Notes under the pieces: model-generated
Database searches by the model: none
The model's input: the letters and a program-made list of their open reading frames with translations, nothing else
What the model was told of the DNA's origin: nothing
Assembly: GCA_028716745.1 (NCBI GenBank)
Contig: JAQUPE010000001.1
Location: 94,203-146,064 of the forward strand
Reading direction: 5' to 3'
Source of the DNA: Minisyncoccota bacterium
Lineage (GTDB): Bacteria; Patescibacteriota; Minisyncoccia; UBA6257; 02-FULL-45-10c
DNA: 51,862 nt
In this document: piece by piece, positions 16,146 through 24,107 of the stretch
Layout: each line of letters starts with the position of its first letter
Position numbering within the stretch: the stretch's first letter is position 1
Position numbers and translations under genes: made by a program

Positions 16146-17168
16146 ATGAATAAAATAATCAAGAAAATTCTTGCCGAAAGAAGCTATCTAACCGGAAAAT
16201 ATTGCCTTCCGCCGGAATTTTTGAGCCTAATAATAACTTTTAAATGCAATTTTCAGTGCCAATCTTGTTCTATTTGGAAAAAGAAAGAGTTTGATGAATT
16301 AACCGAAGAGGATTGGCTGAAAATTATTCAAGACTTAAAGGGTGTATTTGAAAAAAATACTTTTGTGGAAATAAATGGGGGAGAGCCGCTTATTGAAAAA
16401 GATTTAATTTTAACCTTAATAAAAGAGCTTAAAAAACATTTTAATAACGTGGCGTTGAATTCTAATGGTTTATTAATGAACGAAAAGATGATTAGCGAGC
16501 TAGAAAATACAGGATTAGATATAGTGAAGGTTTCTTTTTATAGCCTGGAAGAGAGTATTCATAATTTTTTGAGAGGAAATCCGCTGGCATATAATAATGC
16601 GTTGAATGCATTGAAGCTATTGTCTAAAAGTAAAATTAAGTCGGAGGTTGGCATTTTAATTACTTCAAAAAATATTAAAGATTTGCCGGAATTAATCGGC
16701 TATCTTAATTCTCTAAATAATACGTCGATAATTTTACAGCCTCTTGATGAAAGCGTTGAATCTCCTGAATCAAAAAATAAGGATATTAATGAGTTGCCGG
16801 ATACGCTATGGCCAAAAAAAGAAGAAGTCAATTTCTTTTTTGACTGGATTTTAAATAATCGCAAGAATATTAAAAATTCTATAAGCAGCATAAAGGCAAT
16901 TGAAAAATATTATCTTGATCCCCAAAGCTCTTTAAGCCGCAGATGTTTTGCCGGGCAGAAGAATTTTGTTGTTTATCCCAATGGCGATGCGGCTATGTGC
17001 TTTAAGGGAGAAAAAATCGGAAATCTTAAAAAAGAGAGCGTTCACGAAATTCTTTTCGGATCTAATGCAATAAGAGAGAGAAAATATATCAATCATTGTC
17101 GGAAATATTGCCGTATTATCGGATGTAACTTTGCCAGGGGGCTAAAGGAGATTATTAAAGGTAAATAA
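16146..17168 (+). CDS. Radical SAM/SPASM protein
   Basis: The 340-aa protein has the radical SAM iron-sulfur motif CNFQCQSC (C34, C38, C41) after LSLIITFK, then EINGGEPL for SAM binding. The C-terminal part is SPASM-like, with CFAGQKNFVVYPNGDAAMC and CRKYCRIIGC supplying cysteines for extra clusters. Such proteins modify peptides or act in cofactor or glycan pathways. No precursor peptide is evident next to it, so the substrate is unknown. It looks monocistronic. Confidence 0.85.
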   Translation: MNKIIKKILAERSYLTGKYCLPPEFLSLIITFKCNFQCQSCSIWKKKEFDELTEEDWLKIIQDLKGVFEKNTFVEINGGEPLIEKDLILTLIKELKKHFNNVALNSNGLLMNEKMISELENTGLDIVKVSFYSLEESIHNFLRGNPLAYNNALNALKLLSKSKIKSEVGILITSKNIKDLPELIGYLNSLNNTSIILQPLDESVESPESKNKDINELPDTLWPKKEEVNFFFDWILNNRKNIKNSISSIKAIEKYYLDPQSSLSRRCFAGQKNFVVYPNGDAAMCFKGEKIGNLKKESVHEILFGSNAIRERKYINHCRKYCRIIGCNFARGLKEIIKGK

Positions 17169-17207
17169 TAGGATAATTCAACTTACCTTTACTTGGGCGC
17201 TTTTTTT
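17157..17207 (+). terminator. Hairpin and T-tract after the radical SAM gene
   Basis: AAAGGTAA at the end of the coding region can pair with TTACCTTT across a 19-nt loop. A T7 run follows about 10 nt later. The spacing is loose, so this is a moderate call. Confidence 0.4.
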
Positions 17208-17261
17208 ATCTTGCATATGTTATATACTCAAATAGTCGTTAATTAATAAAAATTTATAAAA

Positions 17262-17813
17262 ATGTCATTAATAACAGTTATATTAATCATCGTAGCAGTG
17301 GCAGCGCTTTGGCTTATCGCCACTTTTAATGGATTAATAAGATCGCGCAATAGAGTGAAAGAATCCTGGGCGGATATCGATGTTCAGTTAAAACGCAGAT
17401 ATGATTTAATCCCAAATTTAGTGGAAGCGGTTAAGGGCTACATGAAGCATGAAGCCGGAGTTTTTGAAAAAGTAACCTTGGCGCGTACTGCGGCCATGGG
17501 AGTTCAGGGGAAGGTTGAAAAAGCTAAAGCAGAAAATGCGCTGGGCAGCACTCTTAAAAGTTTATTTGCTGTTTCTGAAAATTATCCGGATTTAAAAGCT
17601 AATACTAATTTCTTGCAGCTCCAGCAGGAATTGGCTGATACCGAAAATAAAATTCAGGCAGCGCGCCGTTTTTACAACGGAAATGTATTGGACTTCAACA
17701 CTAAGATCCAGGTTTTTCCGACAAATATGATTGCCGGAATGCTTAGTTTCTCAAAAGAAGAATTTTTTGAAGCTCAGGGAGCCGAGAGAGAAAACGTTCA
17801 AGTTAAATTTTAA
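17262..17813 (+). CDS. lemA: LemA family protein
   Basis: The 183-aa protein has one N-terminal membrane helix (residues 3-22) followed by the LemA helical bundle: NRVKESWADIDVQLKRRYDL, IPNLVEAVKGYMKHE and QQELADTENKIQAARRFYN. The family is widespread and poorly understood; it is often next to the HtpX protease, as here (6 nt upstream of it). An extended -10 (TG-T-TATATA) lies about 40 nt upstream of the start. Confidence 0.93.
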   Translation: MSLITVILIIVAVAALWLIATFNGLIRSRNRVKESWADIDVQLKRRYDLIPNLVEAVKGYMKHEAGVFEKVTLARTAAMGVQGKVEKAKAENALGSTLKSLFAVSENYPDLKANTNFLQLQQELADTENKIQAARRFYNGNVLDFNTKIQVFPTNMIAGMLSFSKEEFFEAQGAERENVQVKF

Positions 17814-17819
17814 AATTAA

Positions 17820-18710
17820 ATGACAACGTTATATACACACAAGGATTCCAACATCCGGAAGACTTGGATGCTAATTACGGTTTTTTTGGTATTGATAATA
17901 GGAGTGGGATATTTTTTATCTTACTACTATAACAATGAGGGGATTTTAATAATCGCTCTTATTTTTAGCATCGGGTCTAGCATTAGCAGTTATTGGTTTT
18001 CGGATAAAATTGTTTTAGCAATGTGCCGAGCCATTCCGGTAAAAAGAGAAGAGTATTTTGATCTTTATAATATTGTGGAAAATTTATCCATTACTGCAGG
18101 ACTGCCAATGCCTAAGGTTTATATTATTGAGGAAAAAGCACCCAATGCTTTTGCTACAGGCAGAGATCCTAAACACGCAGTTGTCGCGGTAACAAGAGGG
18201 CTGCTTAATAAGCTGGACAGAACCGAGCTAGAAGGAGTAATAGCGCACGAGATGTCTCATATAGGCAATCGGGATATATTGATTTCTACGGTTATTGTTG
18301 TTTTAGCGGGAATAGTAGTAACTGCTTCTAATATTTTTTTCCATATGGGCTTTGGCGGAAAAAGGGATAGGGAAAGATCCGGGGGGATTTTAATAATCAT
18401 TGGAATAGTAGCCATGATTTTGGCGCCGATTGCGGCAACATTGATTAAGCTGGCAATTTCCAGAAAGAGAGAATTTCTTGCCGATGCCTCAGGCGCGCTT
18501 TTAACCCGTTATCCCGAAGGATTGGCCAGCGCCTTGATTAAAATTTCTTCAGATCCAACACCGATGAAGGTTGCCAATAACGCCACGGCGCATTTATGGC
18601 TCGATGATCCTTTTAAGGCAGAGCAAAAAACTTCTTTTTTTCATAAGATTTTTATGACTCATCCTCCGATAGAGGAAAGAATCAAGGCGTTAAGAGATAT
18701 TCCCGCCTAA
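17820..18710 (+). CDS. htpX: HtpX-like M48 zinc metalloprotease
   Basis: The 296-aa membrane protease has two N-terminal helices (residues 15-60), the HEMSH zinc motif (H143, E144, H147), a further pair of helices (about 157-207) and the third ligand region SRKREFLADASG. HtpX degrades misfolded membrane proteins in other bacteria. It forms an operon with lemA. Its 3' end overlaps the convergent methyltransferase gene by 4 bp. Confidence 0.93.
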   Translation: MTTLYTHKDSNIRKTWMLITVFLVLIIGVGYFLSYYYNNEGILIIALIFSIGSSISSYWFSDKIVLAMCRAIPVKREEYFDLYNIVENLSITAGLPMPKVYIIEEKAPNAFATGRDPKHAVVAVTRGLLNKLDRTELEGVIAHEMSHIGNRDILISTVIVVLAGIVVTASNIFFHMGFGGKRDRERSGGILIIIGIVAMILAPIAATLIKLAISRKREFLADASGALLTRYPEGLASALIKISSDPTPMKVANNATAHLWLDDPFKAEQKTSFFHKIFMTHPPIEERIKALRDIPA

Positions 18711-19357
18711 ATTTTTCTTGCGATAATTCCACACCTCGAGAGATTTGCGGGAAAGTGTCTTTCAGAAAAGGGGATAATCGAAACCTTATATCCCTCATTT
18801 TCAATAAGTTTTTTTATTTTTTTTAGGGGCATAATTGGATAATTATATTGAGAACCAATAAATTTTCCTAAAAATTTGTCGTTCATTTCTATGTCTATAA
18901 AGTAACCACCCGGTTTGATTAGATTTAATAATTTTTTAATAGTTTCGGGTTGATTTTTTGAATAACCAATAACACCTCCAGCGCAAACAACATCAAAAGA
19001 TTGTGGATTTAAATGAGACACAGAATTATTCAAAGATTTAAACTCATCCGGAGTAGTTATATCAGATAAACCAACAGAGATTCGGTTATTATCAACACCC
19101 TGTTTTTTAAAATTTTTGATTAATTCTTTCAAAGAATTTTCTTCGATGTCTGTTGCCAGCAATGTTGATTTAGGGAATCTTTTTAGTAAGTGAAGCCCTA
19201 TGGCCCCATTCCCACAGCCAACCTCCAATATTTTAATATCATTTTGACAATCAAAATCAGTTTCTTTCAAGAAATTATCAATTCCTCTTTCAACGCCAAG
19301 AATTTTTGAAAATACGCCGTATATTCCTGTTTCGTATAATTTTTTTGAAAGTTTCAT
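18707..19357 (-). CDS. Class I SAM-dependent methyltransferase
   Basis: The 216-aa protein has motif I ILEVGCGNGAIGLHLL (residues about 43-58), an acidic residue at the end of the second strand (LLATDIEEN) and FDVVCAGGVIGY as motif IV. These define the Rossmann-fold methyltransferase family. The substrate cannot be predicted. It is convergent with htpX and its ATG overlaps the stop of the upstream membrane-protein gene by one base, so the two form an operon. Confidence 0.85.
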   Translation of the reverse strand: MKLSKKLYETGIYGVFSKILGVERGIDNFLKETDFDCQNDIKILEVGCGNGAIGLHLLKRFPKSTLLATDIEENSLKELIKNFKKQGVDNNRISVGLSDITTPDEFKSLNNSVSHLNPQSFDVVCAGGVIGYSKNQPETIKKLLNLIKPGGYFIDIEMNDKFLGKFIGSQYNYPIMPLKKIKKLIENEGYKVSIIPFSERHFPANLSRCGIIARKI

Positions 19358-19779
19358 TATTGTTTTTTACGATTAGCTTTTAGAAAATAATAGAAGAAAA
19401 GCCATCTTTTAACCGGCATTCCGGATAAATGATGATGGATTATATCGCATAATATATGAAAACAAAAACCAATAAGAATCAGTAATAACGGTGGATACCA
19501 AAATGTTAAAAGCGCCAAAATAATATTAAACTCAACGGTATGGAAAATATATACCGTATTTTTAAAAGCATTGTCCGGATTTTCCCGATATATTTTATTG
19601 GTGTTTTTTATTAAAAATTTAATCTTTTGCCAAGTAAATGCCTTTTCTGTAATCAATTGATGAATATGGTCGCTATCAATTACTACAGAGGCAATCATCG
19701 GAATAACAATATTTTCACCCAAGACGGGGAGCAGGGGCAACAAAATTAAACTTGAAGCTATGTGTTCAGAGAAGCGCAT
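19357..19779 (-). CDS. Small His-rich membrane protein
   Basis: The 140-aa protein has about three hydrophobic segments (residues 8-33, 72-98 and 95-112). Polar motifs at the membrane edge (DSDHIH, HTVEF, FHILCDIIHHH) resemble the YdjM/DUF457 group of predicted membrane-bound metal-dependent hydrolases. The spacing of His and Asp fits a metal site, but the match is by eye. It is the first gene of a minus-strand pair with the methyltransferase and should be leaderless. Confidence 0.6.
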   Translation of the reverse strand: MRFSEHIASSLILLPLLPVLGENIVIPMIASVVIDSDHIHQLITEKAFTWQKIKFLIKNTNKIYRENPDNAFKNTVYIFHTVEFNIILALLTFWYPPLLLILIGFCFHILCDIIHHHLSGMPVKRWLFFYYFLKANRKKQ

Positions 19780-19786
19780 ATTATTA

Positions 19787-19792
19787 ATTATA
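19787..19792 (-). promoter_or_regulatory. Leaderless promoter of the minus-strand pair
   Basis: On the minus strand a perfect TATAAT is followed by 7 nt and the ATG. Confidence 0.55.
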
Positions 19793-19853
19793 GTTTAGCA
19801 AGGTTTCCCTAATTTGATAATATTCCATAAAAATATTAATATAAATCCATTAA

Positions 19854-19943
19854 GGAGGCGTCGCATAGTGGTCTAGTGCGCTTGCTTGGAAAGCAAGTTT
19901 TCCCGAAAGGGGATCAGAGGTTCGAATCCTCTCGCCTCCGCCA
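19854..19943 (+). tRNA. tRNA-Ser (anticodon GGA)
   Basis: Acceptor GGAGGCG/CGCCTCC with discriminator G, anticodon stem CTTGC/GCAAG around loop TTGGAAA (anticodon GGA), and the long variable arm typical of tRNA-Ser (TTTCCC-GAAA-GGGGA). The T-arm is AGAGG-TTCGAAT-CCTCT. CCA follows directly, so the 3' end is encoded, unlike tRNA-Pro in this window. Confidence 0.95.
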
Positions 19944-19951
19944 AAATTTAT

Positions 19952-19978
19952 AAACACCTTTATGGTGTTTTTAAATTT
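19952..19978 (+). terminator. Terminator after tRNA-Ser
   Basis: AAACACC pairs with GGTGTTT across TTTAT; a T-rich run follows. Confidence 0.7.
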
Positions 19979-20047
19979 TTCGAATGAGGATTTGAATGGG
20001 GATAGAATTGGTTTGCTATACTTAAAATAATTATAGAAATATTATTA

Positions 20048-20554
20048 ATGGAAATACCTAAGCGCAGATCGGATAAATTCAGAAAATTGCAGGATGACGG
20101 CCCGATTCATCTTACAAAAGAAGGATTCAGGCTTTTAAAAGAAAAACTTGAGCATCTTAAAAGTATTCAGCCCGCTCTCATTACCCGAACAAAGCAGGCA
20201 GCTGAATGCGGGGATAGATCGGATAACGATGAATATAAGGAAGCAAAAATGCTTTTGCGCCGCACGCAAGGACAGATTTTAAATATCGAATATCAAATTA
20301 AGCGAGTCGTGGTAATTGATTCCGGCCCGAATATTTCCGGTAAGGTTCAAATCGGCTCCACTGTTATATTAGAAACAAATGGAACTCGCAAAACATTCCA
20401 AATTCTTGGTTCTCATGAGTCAGATCCGTCTAATGGACGCATTTCATTCAAGTCTCCGCTTGGCGCTGCGCTTATAGATCATAAAAAAGGCGATACAGTA
20501 ACGGTTGAGACAAAAGGCGGTTCTCAAAAATATTTTATTCTTGAGGTTAAATAA
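20048..20554 (+). CDS. GreA/GreB-family transcription factor paralogue
   Basis: The 168-aa protein has a non-conserved N-terminal 18 residues, then the coiled-coil GreA-N domain (HLTKEGFRLLKEKLEHL) with tip motif GDRSDNDEY, and the GreA/B C-terminal domain (SGKVQIGSTVIL, SPLGAALIDHKKGDTVTV). Gre factors rescue backtracked RNA polymerase by stimulating RNA cleavage. The tip keeps acidic residues but differs from the canonical GDLSENSEY of the second copy at 46786, so it may be GreB-like or a Gre-like regulator. A promoter-like TTGAAT and extended -10 TATACT (20017-20022) lie upstream. Confidence 0.85.
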   Translation: MEIPKRRSDKFRKLQDDGPIHLTKEGFRLLKEKLEHLKSIQPALITRTKQAAECGDRSDNDEYKEAKMLLRRTQGQILNIEYQIKRVVVIDSGPNISGKVQIGSTVILETNGTRKTFQILGSHESDPSNGRISFKSPLGAALIDHKKGDTVTVETKGGSQKYFILEVK

Positions 20555-20590
20555 TTCTTGATTAAAATCCCTCGATTGTTACTTTGGGCA

Positions 20591-20624
20591 AAAAAAGACG
20601 CCCCGGGTTGTTCCCATAGGCGCC
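20591..20624 (-). terminator. Terminator formed by the last tandem hairpin
   Basis: On the minus strand the hairpin enclosed by GGCGCC and GGCGTC runs directly into a T tract (20596-20590), giving an intrinsic terminator for the 144-aa gene. Confidence 0.65.
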
Positions 20625-20711
20625 TCCTAGAAGTTGCTCCGGGCTTGTCCCATAAGCAACGCTCTAGACGTCATTCCGGAAATTACCCCGGGTTGTTCCC
20701 ATAGGTTTTCC
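20597..20711 (-). repeat. Three tandem hairpins sharing a 16-nt core
   Basis: Cores at 20603-20618, 20639-20654 and 20688-20703 are nearly identical; on the minus strand they read TATGGG, then AACAA or ACAAG, then CCCGG. Each core is enclosed by a different outer stem: GGCGCC with GGCGTC (one mismatch), GTTGCT with AGCAAC (6 bp, perfect) and GGAAAACC with GGT-TTTCC-type pairing (8 bp with a 2-nt bulge). Unlike sequences that keep pairing argue for a selected RNA structure. On the minus strand the array is the 3' UTR of the 144-aa gene. The last hairpin ends in T7 and should terminate transcription. Confidence 0.75.
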
Positions 20712-20725
20712 AGAATTATTTTCTC

Positions 20726-21160
20726 TTAGGCAGGAGATGGCTTAGGCTGGAGCAGCGACAAGTCTTTGATTGCCTCCCAGGTTATGCCGCTGGTGAATTT
20801 CCAGGATCTGATCTTTGTTCCCGGCTGATGGATGAATAATCCTATCGGTAACGTATCCACGTTCATCTTCCGATACTCCTCGTAGTCCTTTTGAGAAACT
20901 ATCGAGAAAGTATTGTAGTTGAGGCGGTCGTAAAGGATTATGTCTCCGGGCTTGATCTCCCTTTTGTTTTTCCAGGCGATCGGGCCGAACTTCGTGCGCA
21001 CATAAGCCTTTCTCTCGTTTCGGTCCCTCCACCATTCGTCCGGAACAGGATAGAAGCTGAGACTGCTTACTACTTCGACATGTTCCAGCCATTCAATGTT
21101 TAACGACTTGAACAGCCTCTCGCGTTCTTCCGGGTTTGCCGGAATTTCGAATTCCTCCAT
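20726..21160 (-). CDS. Orphan 144-aa protein
   Basis: Not recognised. It is a soluble, Trp-rich, acidic-to-neutral protein with no signal peptide. A central segment (REIKPGDIILYDRLNYNTF) resembles a small beta-barrel strand pattern seen in many unrelated proteins, and IGLFIHQPG follows. The start is backed by AAGGAG 8 nt before the ATG. A promoter (TTGACA) and the tandem-hairpin 3' UTR make it monocistronic. Base composition looks richer in G+C than its neighbours. With the genes at 1978 and 2482 it forms a set of orphan genes with strong ribosome-binding sites. Confidence 0.65.
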   Translation of the reverse strand: MEEFEIPANPEERERLFKSLNIEWLEHVEVVSSLSFYPVPDEWWRDRNERKAYVRTKFGPIAWKNKREIKPGDIILYDRLNYNTFSIVSQKDYEEYRKMNVDTLPIGLFIHQPGTKIRSWKFTSGITWEAIKDLSLLQPKPSPA

Positions 21161-21214
21161 TAGCCATTCTCCTTATGTTTTGGATTTTTTTGCTTGAAAA
21201 ATACTACCTATAAT

Positions 21215-21239
21215 GTAAAGGATTTCTGTTTTTTGTCAA
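21215..21239 (-). promoter_or_regulatory. Promoter of the 144-aa orphan gene
   Basis: On the minus strand a perfect TTGACA (21239-21234) is followed after 16-18 nt by weak -10 candidates (TACATT or CATTAT). The leader of about 50 nt ends in AAGGAG. A TATAAT on the plus strand (21209-21214) may serve the divergent hydrolase gene. Confidence 0.5.
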
Positions 21240-21268
21240 TAATTTTTTATGTTATTATTTTAATAAAT

Positions 21269-22189
21269 ATGTCTTTAATAAATCGCTGGAAAATTTTAAC
21301 CTTAACATTTTTGGTTATAAGCGGCGTTGCGGTTGGCTGGATTATTTTTGGAACGTCTAAAAATAGTGCCTCCAATCCCTATCCGTTAATAGATATTTCA
21401 CGTAATTTCATTCCGCAGAACGATTTTATCGTCAATATTCAGCCGCTTCGTGAACAACTGCAAAAAATAGTCGAAGACAATGGGAAAGACAATATATCCA
21501 TTTATTTTGAATTTTTGAACACGGGCGCAAACATCCAAATCAATAATGAATTGCGTTTTTATCCGGCAAGTCTTATAAAAATACCGAGTGTTTTAGTGAC
21601 CATGAAAAAAATAGAAAATGGGGATTGGAATTTGAATAATGAACTGATTCTTTTTGAGACGGACAAAGATTCCCGTTATGGCGAACTTTATAAATATCCT
21701 GTCGGAAGCATATTTACGATAGAGAAATTACTTAAAATCCTCTTGATAGATTCCGACAATACCGCCCACAAAATTTTAAAAAGAAATCTTACGGATGAGG
21801 AATTTGAAAAATTGCAAAAAGGAATAGGATTAGACGAACTTTTTGATGAAAATTACAAAATTTCCGCCAAAGAATACTCCCGCCTTTTCAGGTCTCTTTA
21901 TACTTCCAGTTTTCTGAAAAGGGAATATTCCCAACAAATTTTATCATGGCTGACAGAAACTCCATTTAATAATTTTCTTGCTTCCGGATTGCCGAAGGAC
22001 ATTATTTTTTCTCATAAAATTGGAGAAGACAATAAAGGAAATAATTACCTGGATTCAGGAATAGTTTATTTGTTCAACCGCCCATACCTTCTTACAACAA
22101 TGATTAAAGAATGCAACAAAGAAAAAGCCGAAGAAATAATGAAAAATGTTTCTCGGGCGGCATACGATTACATAAAAAATTATGAATAA
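21269..22189 (+). CDS. Class A beta-lactamase-fold serine hydrolase, membrane-anchored
   Basis: The 306-aa protein has an N-terminal membrane helix (residues 8-28) and a penicillin-recognising fold: SxxK in PASLIKIP (S101, K104), SDN (162-164) and KIG (250-252, in place of KTG). I see no convincing Omega-loop ExxLN with the deacylating Glu of true class A beta-lactamases, so it may be a DD-peptidase-like or cell-wall-binding protein. ATG 21269 is chosen over an in-frame start 75 nt upstream because a TATAAT lies in between. It overlaps the Asp-box gene by 8 nt and opens the surface locus. Confidence 0.75.
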   Translation: MSLINRWKILTLTFLVISGVAVGWIIFGTSKNSASNPYPLIDISRNFIPQNDFIVNIQPLREQLQKIVEDNGKDNISIYFEFLNTGANIQINNELRFYPASLIKIPSVLVTMKKIENGDWNLNNELILFETDKDSRYGELYKYPVGSIFTIEKLLKILLIDSDNTAHKILKRNLTDEEFEKLQKGIGLDELFDENYKISAKEYSRLFRSLYTSSFLKREYSQQILSWLTETPFNNFLASGLPKDIIFSHKIGEDNKGNNYLDSGIVYLFNRPYLLTTMIKECNKEKAEEIMKNVSRAAYDYIKNYE

Positions 22190-23999
22190 AGAACCAAGGT
22201 GGCATTTTTTTATCAAAGTTTTAACGATTTATATAATTGTTGTCAGTAATTTATTTTTTGGATTTCCGGTTGATTACCTGATTCAGTCTTGGAACGAATC
22301 AAAGATAGTGGATAATTTGTATTGGGCGCTTAAAGACCCCAAAACCGATAGGGAAAGAGGAATTGTGCCGAAAGTGGTTAAAGAGATTTTTGCTGCCAAC
22401 GTGGCGATAGATAACAATATCAACACCACTGATACCTCGAACAACAGCACCTCGCCCGACGTGGTTTTTACGAGCGTTTCCAATGGTTACGCGTTTTACA
22501 GAGACAGTGCCGGTGATTGCAGATATAGCAAGACCATTGACGGTGGAGATACTTGGGGTGCTGGCGTCAGAGTGGATTCGGTGAATACATCGGATTGCCT
22601 AGCTGTCGCCGTCTGGTATGACCAATGGACTCCGGGTGATACTACCGGAACATATATTCATATTGCGACCATAGATAGCGGAGTTGATGATACTTATTAC
22701 ACGAGGTTGGATACTTCTAATGATTCTCTTTCAACAACAGTTTTGGGGACTACGCAATCCGGAACGTTGGCTGCTGGCACAAATCTGGTTTCTATCACAA
22801 AGGGCACCAATGGCTATCTTTATATGACGACTAACGACGCTTCGGACAGCTGGATTGTAAGATGTACAGGTTCTTGTACCACGGCTTCAAACTGGGCAGA
22901 AATAACCAGTCCATATACATTGACTAACGACTGGCCGCTTTTGATGCCGCTTGCCTCGGGAAATATAATGGTTATCCGGATGGAGCTTGCCGGCAACGAT
23001 TATGATTACAATATTTGGAACGGTTCGGTTTGGAGCGGTTGGACCACGATAGGCACAACGGCGGGGGAAAATACTACTTATGATGGCCATTTTGGTGCCA
23101 CGCTGGATAAAACAACGAACAATATCTATCTTGCTTATGTAACGGATAACAGTACTTTGGGAACAAACGATGATATCCGAACAGCGGTTTATTCCAGCGG
23201 TTCATGGACTTTAAAAACCGATGTTTTGACGAATGACACGAAAGGAATTACTAACGCAAAAATTTCTTTTGATCAGAATACGGGCAATATTTATGTTATT
23301 TACAGTGCTAGAACTACGGTAGGCACTTCTTCTACGGCCAATATCTATTGGAAAAAATCAACCGACGGAATGGCAAGCTGGGGAAGCGAAAATCAATTAA
23401 ATGACGATCCTGACAATATTTACGGCGGCGGAAATACAAACATTATGTCCGACAGTAGAATTTACGCGACCTGGAAGAGAGTTTCTTTAGATGATTTATA
23501 CGGAGATACAATTGTAAATTTTTCAGCCACAGTAAGTTGTAATACGGATATTTCTTCCACAAATTTTAATTCTTTAACAATAGATTCAATTAGTACAGCT
23601 TCTTCTAATGCCGTCACAACATCTTCTTGCACATATTCCGGAGGTTGTACTTTATATGTAAAGGATAGCGGAGACACTACTAGTCCGGGATTATATAAAT
23701 CAGCTTCTCCCACAGATTTAATTTTATCTTCAACCGCTACTTTGATTGCCGGAACGGAAGGCTATGGAATTCAGGCGAGCGTTTCGGGAGGTAGCGGCAG
23801 CGCTCTTACAGTAAGCGCTACTTATGATAAAAGCAGTAATAATGTCGGGGGATTAAGCTTAACCAATGCTACTCTGGCAAATTCCACAGGGTCTTATACC
23901 GATAGGGCAGTTACAGTTGTTCATAAGGCTGCGGTAAGTTATTTAACTACCGCCGGCAGCTACAGCGATACAATTACATACAGCTGTGTTGGTAACTAA
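22182..23999 (+). CDS. Large surface protein with Asp-box repeats and a C-terminal surface domain
   Basis: The 605-aa protein has an N-terminal hydrophobic helix (residues 9-30), a linker, then a Ser/Thr/Asn-rich extracellular part. Asp-box (BNR) motifs are visible at 116-125 (SKTIDGGDTW) and near 393 (KKSTDGMASWG), which suggests a sialidase-like beta-propeller scaffold; I see no evidence for an active site. The last 160 residues (from VNFSATVSCNTDI) form a domain homologous to the whole secreted part of the next gene. That domain ends AGSYSDTITYSC, similar to spore-coat-U-like domains. It is probably an adhesin or structural surface protein. Confidence 0.75.
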   Translation: MNKEPRWHFFIKVLTIYIIVVSNLFFGFPVDYLIQSWNESKIVDNLYWALKDPKTDRERGIVPKVVKEIFAANVAIDNNINTTDTSNNSTSPDVVFTSVSNGYAFYRDSAGDCRYSKTIDGGDTWGAGVRVDSVNTSDCLAVAVWYDQWTPGDTTGTYIHIATIDSGVDDTYYTRLDTSNDSLSTTVLGTTQSGTLAAGTNLVSITKGTNGYLYMTTNDASDSWIVRCTGSCTTASNWAEITSPYTLTNDWPLLMPLASGNIMVIRMELAGNDYDYNIWNGSVWSGWTTIGTTAGENTTYDGHFGATLDKTTNNIYLAYVTDNSTLGTNDDIRTAVYSSGSWTLKTDVLTNDTKGITNAKISFDQNTGNIYVIYSARTTVGTSSTANIYWKKSTDGMASWGSENQLNDDPDNIYGGGNTNIMSDSRIYATWKRVSLDDLYGDTIVNFSATVSCNTDISSTNFNSLTIDSISTASSNAVTTSSCTYSGGCTLYVKDSGDTTSPGLYKSASPTDLILSSTATLIAGTEGYGIQASVSGGSGSALTVSATYDKSSNNVGGLSLTNATLANSTGSYTDRAVTVVHKAAVSYLTTAGSYSDTITYSCVGN

Positions 24000-24007
24000 T
24001 TTATAAT

Positions 24008-24060
24008 TGAAATAAATTAAAGTTATTAACATAGCTATAATTAATTAAACAAGTTATAAT
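24008..24060 (+). promoter_or_regulatory. Promoter region of the 201-aa secreted protein gene
   Basis: This 108-nt gap holds two TATAAT boxes (24036-24041 and 24055-24060) and a TTGAAA (24008-24013). Spacing does not decide one promoter, but the gene probably has its own. Confidence 0.35.
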
Positions 24061-24107
24061 ACTAACATTATAAAAATTAAAAAGGTCCCAAGATTTAAAT
24101 AAAAAAT

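Noticed and set aside
20597-20711. CRISPR-like array
   Set aside because: Three repeats of a 16-nt core with irregular spacing, each inside a hairpin with its own stem, no cas genes nearby, and a T tract at one end. It is a structured 3' UTR, not a CRISPR.
20726-21160. Prophage or integrated element
   Set aside because: The orphan genes differ in style from their neighbours, but there is no integrase, terminase, portal, transposase or attachment-site repeat.
21194-21268. N-terminal extension of the beta-lactamase-fold gene
   Set aside because: The 25 extra codons cover a TATAAT box and the divergent promoter region, while ATG 21269 gives a normal membrane anchor.
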